From: Rhodospirillales bacterium Ga0074136
GTDB taxonomy: Bacteria > Pseudomonadota > Alphaproteobacteria > Acetobacterales > Acetobacteraceae
Assembly (NCBI GenBank): GCA_001464375.1
Contig: LNEW01000089.1
Location: 1-33,944, forward strand
Direction: 5' to 3'
Length of the DNA: 33,944 nucleotides
Below are positions 24,768-33,646 of this stretch, piece after piece. The translations under genes and the position numbers were made by a program. Below the pieces are notes generated by a model, which saw only the letters and a program-made list of their open reading frames with translations, searched no databases and was not told the origin of the DNA. Numbering within the stretch: the first letter of the stretch is position 1; each line of letters opens with the position of its first letter.

Positions 24768-26065
24768 CGGCGGTGGAACTCCGGGCTGGTCAGCACGATG
24801 GTCAGCGCCTCGCGCGCCGATCCGGCGCGGGCGGATGCGCGCAGGGTCTCGGGGCGCACCAGCGGGCCGAGCACGGCCTCGGCCAGCCCCGCCGCGTCGC
24901 GCCCGGCGCCGCGGGCGGAGACGCCGTTCGCCCATTCGACACGGCGCAGCATGGTCTCGGGCACCGCCCAGTCGGTCGCGACATCGGGCCAGCCGATCGG
25001 CGCCCGCGCGCCCCACAGCGGCTGGCCGAGGTAGTTGAGCGTGCCCATCGCCATGCGTTCGGACTGGTCGGCCGGGGCTTCCACCGCGCGCAGCACGGCC
25101 AGCACGTAGTCGGTCGGCGTGCGCAGCTTGGTCAGCGGCGGCGACCAGGCGGCGGGCAGGGCGATCAGCGCGCGGGCGGCGGCGCCGAGGTTCCCGCCGC
25201 TGTCGCGCAGCGCGGCGAAGACCGGGCGCACGGCCTCGGGCGGCGGGTCGTCGGCAACGAAATGCCGCACCAGCTTGGTGGCGAGGTGGCGGTGCGTGGC
25301 TTCGTGGCGCGCCAGCCAGGTGAGCGCCTGTACGCCGCCGGCCTCGCCCTCGGGCCAGGTGCGGCCCAGCACGGCCTTGTCGCCGGGCTCATGGGCGGCC
25401 GGGCGGAACTCGAAGCCGAAGGGGGCGCGGCCGGGCGTGTAGGACCAGCCGGTCAGCACCTTGGCGAAGGCGGTGACGTCGGCCTGGGTGTAGCGCGCCG
25501 CGGGCGTGACGGTGTGCAGTTCCAGGATCTCGCGCGCCAGGTTCTCGTTCAGGCCGCGCTGCCGGCGCTGGCCGGCGCGGCTCTCGGGGCCGATCGAGCC
25601 CTGGTTGTCGAGGTAGGAGAGCATCGCCGGGTGGCGCGTGACGGCCAGCAGCATGTCCTCGAATCGGCCGGTGACGTGCGGGCGGATCGCCTCGCGCACC
25701 AGGTTGCCGACGAAATAGGGCACCTTCTGGCGCGCCACGGTGAAGTGGTTCGCCCAGAAGGCGACCAGGCGTTCGCGGAAGCCGAAGGGGGTTTCGATGG
25801 CGTGGCCCAGCAGGGCGACGGATTCGGTGGCCAGGATGCGGCGCTGGTTGGGCCGGCCCATGCCGGCGCGGGAGGTGACGGTGTCCTCGGCCTGGGCGGC
25901 GAAGATGGCGGGCAGCGTGGCCGGCAGGTCGTTGGGCAAGGCCGGGCCGACCTGGCCGGGTGCCAGCTGCGCGGCCAGCCAGGCCGCCGGGTCGTCCGGG
26001 ACGGGTTCGTTGGGGCGCCGACCGTAGCCGAAGCGTATGGCGGCGATGACGGGCGTGGCTTCCAT
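24764..26065 (-). CDS. DUF1800 family protein
   Basis: This 433-residue protein starts with MEATPVIAAIRFGYGRRPNE, the usual N-terminus of DUF1800, and has FWANHFTVARQKVPYFVGNL, GLNENLAREILELHTV, VTAFAKVLTGWSY and FLGQPLWGA-like blocks (here YLGQPLWGARAPIGWPD). The function is unknown, but DUF1800 and DUF1501 genes are commonly paired, as here, and are probably parts of one pathway. ATG 26065 is chosen for family fit; the open frame continues to 26179. It has no clear signal peptide, whereas its partner has a Tat signal. It is divergent from fusA with a 211-base gap. Confidence 0.88.
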   Translation of the reverse strand: MEATPVIAAIRFGYGRRPNEPVPDDPAAWLAAQLAPGQVGPALPNDLPATLPAIFAAQAEDTVTSRAGMGRPNQRRILATESVALLGHAIETPFGFRERLVAFWANHFTVARQKVPYFVGNLVREAIRPHVTGRFEDMLLAVTRHPAMLSYLDNQGSIGPESRAGQRRQRGLNENLAREILELHTVTPAARYTQADVTAFAKVLTGWSYTPGRAPFGFEFRPAAHEPGDKAVLGRTWPEGEAGGVQALTWLARHEATHRHLATKLVRHFVADDPPPEAVRPVFAALRDSGGNLGAAARALIALPAAWSPPLTKLRTPTDYVLAVLRAVEAPADQSERMAMGTLNYLGQPLWGARAPIGWPDVATDWAVPETMLRRVEWANGVSARGAGRDAAGLAEAVLGPLVRPETLRASARAGSAREALTIVLTSPEFHRR

Positions 26066-26142
26066 GCCATGCCATGATAGCCCGGCGCGCGGTGCGTCGC
26101 ACGCAACGAAGCGTGTCCGGGGCGCCGGGCGCCATGTTGCGC

Positions 26143-26171
26143 TTGCAAAGCGGGGCCGGACGTCGCAGATA
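26143..26171 (+). promoter_or_regulatory. fusA: Weak candidate promoter for fusA
   Basis: TTGCAA (26143-26148), a 17-base spacer and CAGATA (26166-26171) lie about 105 bases before the fusA start. The -10 match is poor. Nearby, CTGATCGGCG occurs twice (near 26184 and 26199), which might be a protein-binding site. Evidence is limited to spacing and position. Confidence 0.25.
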
Positions 26172-26276
26172 GCCGCCACCGACTGATCGGCGAACCCCTG
26201 ATCGGCGTATCATTCTGCGGGCGGCGCAGGGCGAAAGCCCGGGCGCGGGCGCCCGCTGCTGCTTATGGAGGCCCTC

Positions 26277-28358
<2,082 letters not shown>

Positions 28359-28364
28359 TTTTTT

Positions 28365-28396
28365 CGGGCCGCCGCGAGGCGGCCCGAAGCTTTTTT
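28365..28396 (+). terminator. fusA intrinsic terminator
   Basis: The stem CGGGCCGCC (28365-28373) / GGCGGCCCG (28378-28386) is perfect over nine pairs with loop GCGA, followed by AAGCTTTTTT. It starts seven bases after the fusA stop codon. It is a strong intrinsic terminator. Confidence 0.85.
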
Positions 28397-28680
28397 GCGC
28401 CCTCAGGCGCGTCGTGCCGGAGGCACGCCGGCGGCGTGACGCGCCGGCATCCGCCGGCTCGGCTTGCGCGCCGTGCGCTCCCGGCCCGAGGCGAGCCTCG
28501 GGCCGACAGTTTTGGCGGGTGAGGGTGCGGCCTCCCTCTGGCTGGTCGCGGCCTGAAACGCTTCACAGCACGGCGCGTCGGGGCAACCCTGCGCGCCGTT
28601 CTCGTATCCGGCATCACTTGCGGACGCCCCGCATCGCGCCGCATCCTTCCGCTTGGGAAACCTCCGGGAGGAACGCTGCC
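28397..28680. repeat. Hairpin-rich gap with fourth copy of the terminator repeat
   Basis: This gap between fusA and the small secreted genes holds no gene. At 28467-28504 it carries the reverse complement of the 5026-5065 repeat: CGCGCCGTGCGCTCCC followed by GGCCCGAGGC/GCCTCGGGCC with a two-base loop GA, then GACAGTTTT. Relative to upstream transcription (fusA here, rpmE at 5.4 kb) the module has the same orientation, so it is a reusable terminator-type element. Smaller stems GCGCC/GGCGC and GTGCC/GGCAC precede it. Confidence 0.7.
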
Positions 28681-28926
28681 ATGAAGCCGCTGCTCGCCGC
28701 GCTCGCCATCGCCGCGGTGCTCGTGCCCGCCGCCGCGCATGCCGACTACTACGTCTATTGCGCCAACAACCGGATCGAGGTGGACGGGCGCGACCCCAAC
28801 CAGATGCGGATCGCGCGCGGGTCGGGCGTGTGCCAGATGGGGCCGAAATTCGGCTTCCTCTCCTCGGCGCAGGATTTCGCGCGGAACAATTTCGGCGGTC
28901 CCGGCCGCCCCTGCTCCTGCCGCTGA
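28681..28926 (+). CDS. Small secreted Cys-containing protein (paralogue 1)
   Basis: This 81-residue protein has a clear Sec signal peptide (MKPLLAALAIAAVLVPAAAHA). The mature ~60 residues begin DYYVYCANNRIEVDGRDPNQ and end FARNNFGGPGRPCSCR. Four Cys (one early, one central, two in the terminal CSC) could form two disulfides. GGGAGGA lies before the ATG. The downstream neighbour is a clear paralogue. I do not know the family and assign no function. It is too short for many gene callers but signal peptide, ribosome binding site and paralogue make it convincing. Confidence 0.85.
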   Translation: MKPLLAALAIAAVLVPAAAHADYYVYCANNRIEVDGRDPNQMRIARGSGVCQMGPKFGFLSSAQDFARNNFGGPGRPCSCR

Positions 28927-28936
28927 GGGGGGCGCC

Positions 28937-29176
28937 ATGCACCGGGTTCCTGCCATTCTCCTCGGCCTCGCGCTGCTGGCGCCGACCGCCGCGCTGGCGG
29001 ATTACTACGCCTATTGCGTGCGCGGGCGCATCCAGGTGGACCAGCGCAGCCCGGACCAGATGCGAAGCCAGCTCGGCGCCTGCCCCATGAGCCAGGGCTT
29101 CAACCTGCGTTCCGAGGCCGAGAACTTCGCCCGGCGCAATTTCGGCGGCGTCGGCGGGTCGTGCTCCTGCCGCTGA
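28937..29176 (+). CDS. Small secreted Cys-containing protein (paralogue 2)
   Basis: This 79-residue protein has the signal peptide MHRVPAILLGLALLAPTAALA followed by DYYAYCVRGRIQVDQRSPDQ and ending FARRNFGGVGGSCSCR. The shared pattern with its neighbour is DYYxYC, RIxVDxRxPxQM, a central Cys before PM or QM, FAR(N/R)NFGG and terminal CSCR; all four Cys are in register. A GAGGGG lies seven bases before the ATG and the gap to the upstream gene is only ten bases, so the two are one operon. Function is unknown. Confidence 0.85.
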   Translation: MHRVPAILLGLALLAPTAALADYYAYCVRGRIQVDQRSPDQMRSQLGACPMSQGFNLRSEAENFARRNFGGVGGSCSCR

Positions 29177-29186
29177 GCGTCCGGCG

Positions 29187-30467
29187 GTGAGCTGGCCGCC
29201 GGGGCAGGGCGACGCGCCCGCGCCGCCGGCGCCGGGCGGGGCCGGCCGGCGCTTCCTGGTGACGGCCGGCATCTATGTCGGGCTGATGACGACCCTGCTG
29301 GGGGGTGGCGCGATGTACGCGGCCTTCCAAGGCACGCCGCCGCAGCGCCTGGGGCCGCGCCGCCTGCTGCCGCCGCCGCTGCGCACCAGCCTGGGCGGGC
29401 AGGACACGCTGTTCCTCCTGACCAGGCGCGGCGAGCAGGACGCCACCGACGCGCCCGGCCAGCCTGCCTCGCGCGAGCAGCTGGAGCTGCACGCCCTCGC
29501 GCTGCCGGAGCTGGTGACGCGCTTCGTCGCGCACCTCGTGACGATGGAGAGCCGGCGCATCGACAGCCGCGGGAGCCACGACATGCGCGACGGGCTGATC
29601 GGCGAACAGGGCGCGACGATCTGGCTGTGGCTGGACGGGCTCGGCGCGGTCTCGGCGGTGGATGGGCAGCTGCTGGCCGACCAGGCCGGAATCGCCGGGC
29701 GCAATGCGGCGGTGCCCGGGCTGGCGAGCACGGTGCGTGGGCAATTGCGGCTGGCGGACGCGCTGGTGTTCGAACCCCGTGGCGGGCCGTCATGGCGGAT
29801 CGACCCGCGCGATTTCGCGGCCTCGCCGGCGGTGGCGCCTTCGCCGCGGCCGCTGCCGGCGCTCACTGGCGCCGCCGCCTTCGGCCCGGGCGGGCCGACC
29901 GCCTTCCGGGTGCTGGAGGCGCGGCTCGGCGAGGCCTGGCTCGGCCTGCCGGCTGTGGGGGTGACACTGGAGGCGCCGGTGGCGGCGCGCGGGCCGGGCA
30001 CGCGCTTCCTGTCGCCCACGGCGCCGGGGACGGGAACGACGCAGCAGCTGTGGCGCGGTGTGGTGCGGATGGGATCGGCGGCGCCGCCCGGCTGGCCGGC
30101 GAATTTCCCTGACCGCTTCGGCCAGGCGGAACGGCTGGTCGATGTGGCGCGCCTGCCCGCCGCGGCCGGGCTGATCCTGGCGGGCTTCCTGACCGCGGGG
30201 GCCGAGGCGCCGATCCTGCTCACCGACCCGCCGGGGGTCCTGGTGCTGGAAGGCAGGCCGGGGCAGCGGCTGACGCTGCTGCGCCTGGATGCCGCGGGCG
30301 CGCTGCTGTGGCGCGCGGATCTGCCGATCGCGCGGGTGACCAGCGTGATGCCTGGAGCGCGGCACCTGGTTCTGGCCGGGCTCGACCAGCCGCCGAATGA
30401 GGCCGAGACGCTGGTCGCGGTGGCGCTGGCCGATGGTGCGGTGACGCTGTCGGGCGTCACCGCCTGA
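29187..30467 (+). CDS. Membrane-anchored protein of unknown function
   Basis: This 426-residue protein has a short Pro-rich cytoplasmic tail, one transmembrane helix at residues ~23-45 (FLVTAGIYVGLMTTLLGGGA), and a large periplasmic domain. The domain contains GEQGATIWLWLDGLGAVSAVDGQ, LWRGVVRMGSAAPPGWPANF and repeated strand-turn units ending in LDAAGALLWRADLPIARV, which look propeller-like (PQQ- or WD-like blades), though no family is recognised. The GTG at 29187 is eleven bases after the small secreted protein gene, suggesting one operon of three. Ribosome binding site support is weak. Confidence 0.75.
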   Translation: MSWPPGQGDAPAPPAPGGAGRRFLVTAGIYVGLMTTLLGGGAMYAAFQGTPPQRLGPRRLLPPPLRTSLGGQDTLFLLTRRGEQDATDAPGQPASREQLELHALALPELVTRFVAHLVTMESRRIDSRGSHDMRDGLIGEQGATIWLWLDGLGAVSAVDGQLLADQAGIAGRNAAVPGLASTVRGQLRLADALVFEPRGGPSWRIDPRDFAASPAVAPSPRPLPALTGAAAFGPGGPTAFRVLEARLGEAWLGLPAVGVTLEAPVAARGPGTRFLSPTAPGTGTTQQLWRGVVRMGSAAPPGWPANFPDRFGQAERLVDVARLPAAAGLILAGFLTAGAEAPILLTDPPGVLVLEGRPGQRLTLLRLDAAGALLWRADLPIARVTSVMPGARHLVLAGLDQPPNEAETLVAVALADGAVTLSGVTA

Positions 30468-30502
30468 CGCAACGCGGTGACGCAGGCGGGCCTAGACGCT
30501 TT

Positions 30503-30558
30503 CGGGTGACGCCTGTGGGCATCAACGCTTCGGGTGACGCCAGTGGGCGTCAACGCTT
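30503..30558. repeat. Two 28-bp tandem repeats, each an imperfect or perfect hairpin
   Basis: CGGGTGACGCC(T/A)GTGGGC(A/G)TCAACGCTT occurs twice head to tail (30503-30530 and 30531-30558, 26 of 28 identical). In the second unit TGACGCC pairs with GGCGTCA to form a seven-base stem. The second unit overlaps the last codons of the MaoC-like gene on the minus strand. It lies between convergent genes and may aid termination for both. Confidence 0.6.
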
Positions 30559-30996
30559 GAGGAAATGCGTGCCCACCGCCTCGATCACCACGACGCCGTC
30601 GGCCAGGCGCGTACCGGTGTGCTTCAGCTTCGCGACCCCGAGCGGGCGGCCGGAGCGGGAGGGGCGCAGTTCGACCACCTCGGTGCGGATGCCGATTTCC
30701 TCGCCGGGGCGCAGCGGCGCGGGCCATTTGGTGTCGATCTGGTTGCCGCCGAGCGAGACCTGCGCGAGCAGCCCGCTGCCCATCACGCGTCCGAAGACGG
30801 CCGAGAGCGTGTGCAAGCCGCTCGCGACCAGCTCGCCGAAGATGCTCTCCTTCGCCGCCTCGGGGTCGAGGTGGAAGTATTGCGGGTCGTATTTGGACGC
30901 GAAGGCCACGACCTCCTCATGCGACAGGGTGAGCGTGCCGAGGTCCCAGGCCATGCCGGGGGCGAGGTCGTCGAGGGAGCGGATCGGGTCGGTCAT
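30550..30996 (-). CDS. MaoC-like dehydratase (hotdog fold)
   Basis: This 148-residue hydratase/dehydratase acts on acyl-CoA-like substrates. The hydratase-2 motif is recognisable: FASKYDPQYFHLDPEAAKES, with the catalytic Asp and His in YDPQYFH, then GELVASGLHTLS. The C-terminal strands include VSLGGNQIDTKWPAPLRPGE and VVELRPSRSGRPLG. The start ATG 30996 fits family length; the ribosome binding site is poor. The substrate is unknown. It is alone on this strand; the 206-base gap upstream to the 3-TM gene has no clear feature. Confidence 0.88.
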   Translation of the reverse strand: MTDPIRSLDDLAPGMAWDLGTLTLSHEEVVAFASKYDPQYFHLDPEAAKESIFGELVASGLHTLSAVFGRVMGSGLLAQVSLGGNQIDTKWPAPLRPGEEIGIRTEVVELRPSRSGRPLGVAKLKHTGTRLADGVVVIEAVGTHFLKR

Positions 30997-31202
30997 CGAG
31001 GCGGACCCTACAGCAAACCCTCGCGCGGCTGAATTCGCGCGCGGCCGTCGGCGGACAGGCGGGCAGCGCCCCGTGAGGCGCCGCTGCTCCAGGCGCGTGG
31101 CGCGCGCCGCGGCCACGCGACCGTGTCGTGCCGGCGGATTTCCATGTGACGGCGCCGGGCGGCGATGTGGCAGCATCGGAGCACGATGACAGGAGGCGCG
31201 CC

Positions 31203-31514
31203 GTGAGCGACGGTCCGGGCCGCACGCCGAGGCGCCCGCTCGCGGGCATCGGCAAGCGCAACATCGCCTACCTGCTGTTCGTGGCCGCGCTGGTCGTGCC
31301 GCGGGATCGCAGCGGCCTCGACCCGGCCGGGCGCGGCATGGCCGAGGGCTTCATGGTGATCCTGTGGGGGCTGGTGACGCTGCCCTTTGGCCTGTGGAAC
31401 CTGTGGGACCTGTTCGGCGCAGGGGGCGAGGACCGGTCGATGCGCAAGCCGGGCGTGGCGTTGCTGCTGGTTCTCGCCTGCGTCCTGGCCGGGGTCGCCC
31501 TGGACATCTTCTGA
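31203..31514 (+). CDS. Small membrane protein, three predicted TM helices
   Basis: This 103-residue protein has a basic N-terminus and three hydrophobic segments: NIAYLLFVAALVV, GFMVILWGLVTLPFGLWNLW and VALLLVLACVLAGVALDIF. The start GTG 31203 is set by a perfect AGGAGG (31191-31196) six bases upstream; the frame is open to 31128 without support. No family is recognised. It is convergent with the SDR gene at a distance of 21 bases. Confidence 0.75.
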   Translation: MSDGPGRTPRRPLAGIGKRNIAYLLFVAALVVPRDRSGLDPAGRGMAEGFMVILWGLVTLPFGLWNLWDLFGAGGEDRSMRKPGVALLLVLACVLAGVALDIF

Positions 31515-31535
31515 CGATGGGCGGCGCGCTGCCGG

Positions 31536-32318
31536 TCACCCCAGGCGCTGCGTATCCCCGTCCACCGCCAGCGCCTGGCCGCTGATGGTCGCGCCGAAGG
31601 GCGAGCACAGGAACAGCGCCATGTTGGCGATGTCGTGCTGCGTGACGTAGCAGCGCAGCGAGACGTCCTTCAGCAATTCGGCCTCCTTTTCGCGGAAGGA
31701 CACGCCCTGGGCCTGGGCCTTGGCCTCGATGACGCGGCGGATGCGCTCGCCCGCCACCAGGCCGGGGCAGATGGCGTTGACGCGGATGCGGTCGGGGCCG
31801 AGTTCGATCGCCAGCGACTTGGTGAAGCCGACCACGCCCCATTTCGCAGCGGCATAGGGGCTGCGCAGCGGGAAGCCGAAGCGCCCGGCGGCGGAGGACA
31901 GGTTCACGATACTGCCCCCGCCGGCCGCGCGCAGGTGCGGCACCGCGGCGCGCGCGGTGTGGAACATCGAGGCGAGGTCAATCCGCAGCGTGGCGTCGAG
32001 CGCGGCAGGGTCGACATCCTCGACGCGCGCGGTGGGCCCGGCGATGCCGGCATTGTTGACCAGGACGTCGAGGCCGCCGAGTTGCGCCGCCGCGGCTTCG
32101 ACGAAGCCCTCGCATTCCGCGGTCTCGCCCATGTCGGCGCGCATCTTGGGGTGGGGGCAGTCGGCCAGGGATTCGGCATCGACGTCGCAGACGAAGACCT
32201 TGGCGCCGCGGGCGGCGAAGGCATCGGCCATGACGCGGCCGATCCCGCCCGCGCCGGCGCTGATCGCGACGCGCAGGCCGGAAAGGTCCACCGTCAGGGG
32301 CTGGTTGCTGCCGGACAT
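31536..32318 (-). CDS. Short-chain dehydrogenase/reductase (SDR) family oxidoreductase
   Basis: This 260-residue classical SDR uses NAD(P)(H). The nucleotide motif is SAGAGGIG (residues 20-27, Ser replacing the usual Thr), and Asp45 after the second strand favours NAD(H). NNAG is at 88-91. The catalytic triad is Ser142, Tyr155 and Lys159 (SSAAGRFGF then YAAAK). VNAICPG follows. The end GQALAVDGDTQRLG is normal. ATG 32318 has GGGAG upstream and is preferred to in-frame ATG 32390, which lies inside a large inverted repeat. The substrate is unknown. It is divergent from the SPFH gene. Confidence 0.92.
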   Translation of the reverse strand: MSGSNQPLTVDLSGLRVAISAGAGGIGRVMADAFAARGAKVFVCDVDAESLADCPHPKMRADMGETAECEGFVEAAAAQLGGLDVLVNNAGIAGPTARVEDVDPAALDATLRIDLASMFHTARAAVPHLRAAGGGSIVNLSSAAGRFGFPLRSPYAAAKWGVVGFTKSLAIELGPDRIRVNAICPGLVAGERIRRVIEAKAQAQGVSFREKEAELLKDVSLRCYVTQHDIANMALFLCSPFGATISGQALAVDGDTQRLG

Positions 32319-32356
32319 TGCGTCGCTCCCGTGAAATACTTCGAGATCGGTTGTTA

Positions 32357-32439
32357 GCACCGGCACCGGCCCGCACCCCCACCCGGTCACCCATCAAGGA
32401 TACGCTCGTGGGTGACCGGGTGGGGGCGCCGGCCGGTGC
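32357..32439. repeat. Large inverted repeat in divergent SDR/SPFH intergenic region
   Basis: CCCCCACCCGGTCACCCA (32376-32393) and its exact complement TGGGTGACCGGGTGGGGG (32409-32426) form a perfect 18-base-pair stem with a 15-base loop. Outer arms GCACCGGC (32357-32364) and GCCGGTGC (32432-32439) extend it with an internal bulge. It lies 39 bases from the SDR start and 87 from the SPFH start. There is no T-tract, so it is not a classical terminator. It could be an operator for a dimeric regulator or a structured leader RNA. Confidence 0.75.
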
Positions 32440-32525
32440 TTCGGTCATGCATGGTCCCGCCGCCGGGGCGCGCCGGCAAGGGCAGCGTTCCGTTCCAGGC
32501 GCGCAGGGGCTAGTCTGCCACCGCC

Positions 32526-33527
32526 ATGAACCTGTTCGACATCGTCTCCCCCTCCGCCATCGTCCTCATTGTCGTGCTGCTGCTGGCGGTGCTGGTCGCC
32601 ACCCGCGGCATCCGCACCGTGCCGCAGGGCGAGGTCTGGACGGTCGAGCGCTTCGGCGCCTTCACCTCCATGCTCAGCCCCGGGCTGAACTTCATCATCC
32701 CCTTCATCGACACGATCGGGCGGCGGATGAACGTTCAGGAGGTGGTGCTCGACATCCCCGAGCAGTCGGTCATCACGCGCGACAACGCGACGGTGGCGGT
32801 GGACGGCATCGTCTACTACCGCGTCATGGACCCGGCCAAGGCGGCCTATGCGGTGCAGTACCTGGAACAGGCGCTGACCGCGCTGTCCATGACCAACATC
32901 CGCGCGGTGATCGGCGAGATGGACCTCGACCAGACGCTGTCCTCGCGCGATCGCATCAATTCCGCGCTGCTGAACATCCTGGACGGCGCGACCGACCCCT
33001 GGGGCGTGAAGATCGCGCGCGTCGAGATCAGGAAGATCGAGCCGCCGGAGAACCTGATCCGCGCGATGAACCTGCAGATGACCGCCGAGCGCGAACGCCG
33101 GGCCACGGTGGCCAAGGCCGAGGGCGAGCGCGAGGCCGAGATCAAGCGCGCCGAGGGCGAGAAGCAGTCCCTGATCCTGCAGGCCGAGGGCCGCAAGGAA
33201 GCCGCCTTCCGCGATGCCGAGGCGCGCGAACGGTCGGCCGAGGCCGAGGCCAACGCGACCCGCATGGTGGCGGAAGTGGCGGCCGGCGCGGGCACCGATG
33301 CGCTGCGCTACTTCATCGCCGACAAGTATGTGAAGGCGTTCGAGGTGCTGGCCGGCAACACCGCGCAGAAGCTGGTGATCGTGCCGATGGAGAGCAGCGC
33401 GCTGGCCGGCGGCATCACCCAGGCGATGGAATTGCTGCGCGGGCCGGACGGGCAATCCCCGCCACGGCCCCCGCGCCCGCCCGCCGCCCCCGCCCCGGAG
33501 ATGCCCTCGCCATGGACCCCGCGCTGA
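32526..33527 (+). CDS. SPFH/Band 7 (stomatin-like, QmcA/slipin) membrane protein
   Basis: This 333-residue membrane-scaffold protein has an N-terminal TM helix (IVLIVVLLLAVLVATRGI, residues ~11-29), a Band 7 domain with VPQGEVWTVERFGAF, LSPGLNFIIPFIDTIGRRM and YYRVMDPAKAAYAVQYLEQA, and a long charged coiled coil rich in AEGE/EAE (residues ~180-250). A Pro-rich tail ends the protein. The family forms detergent-resistant oligomers and is usually encoded next to an NfeD partner. Here the nfeD start overlaps the end of this gene by 16 bases, but nfeD is broken. Confidence 0.93.
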   Translation: MNLFDIVSPSAIVLIVVLLLAVLVATRGIRTVPQGEVWTVERFGAFTSMLSPGLNFIIPFIDTIGRRMNVQEVVLDIPEQSVITRDNATVAVDGIVYYRVMDPAKAAYAVQYLEQALTALSMTNIRAVIGEMDLDQTLSSRDRINSALLNILDGATDPWGVKIARVEIRKIEPPENLIRAMNLQMTAERERRATVAKAEGEREAEIKRAEGEKQSLILQAEGRKEAAFRDAEARERSAEAEANATRMVAEVAAGAGTDALRYFIADKYVKAFEVLAGNTAQKLVIVPMESSALAGGITQAMELLRGPDGQSPPRPPRPPAAPAPEMPSPWTPR

Positions 33528-33646
33528 TCTGGATATTCAGCGGCCTGATCATTGGAAAATCCTACCGCATCCAAAGTATACACATGTTAGGAAACTTTGC
33601 TAAACGACAAAAGACCCCTAGAGGCTTCTCAATCTGGAGTCTATAA
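33512..33646 (+). pseudogene. nfeD: Truncated nfeD (5' remnant)
   Basis: ATG 33512 opens MDPALIWIFSGLIIG, the usual first helix of NfeD-like proteins found after SPFH genes. After about codon 13 the base composition falls sharply. The remaining residues (KSYRIQSIHMLGNFAKRQKT and on) are not NfeD-like and a stop comes at 33646, giving 44 codons instead of roughly 145. The break lies near 33550. It is either an insertion into nfeD or a misjoined contig. The SPFH-NfeD pair would be non-functional here unless another nfeD exists. Confidence 0.7.

Noticed and set aside
26265..26267. ATG as the EF-G start
   Set aside because: It overlaps the GGAGG that serves the GTG at 26277, and family members start at MART-like sequence from that GTG.
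32357..32439. Terminator for the SDR or SPFH gene
   Set aside because: Both genes start, rather than end, on the sides of this inverted repeat, and there is no T-tract.
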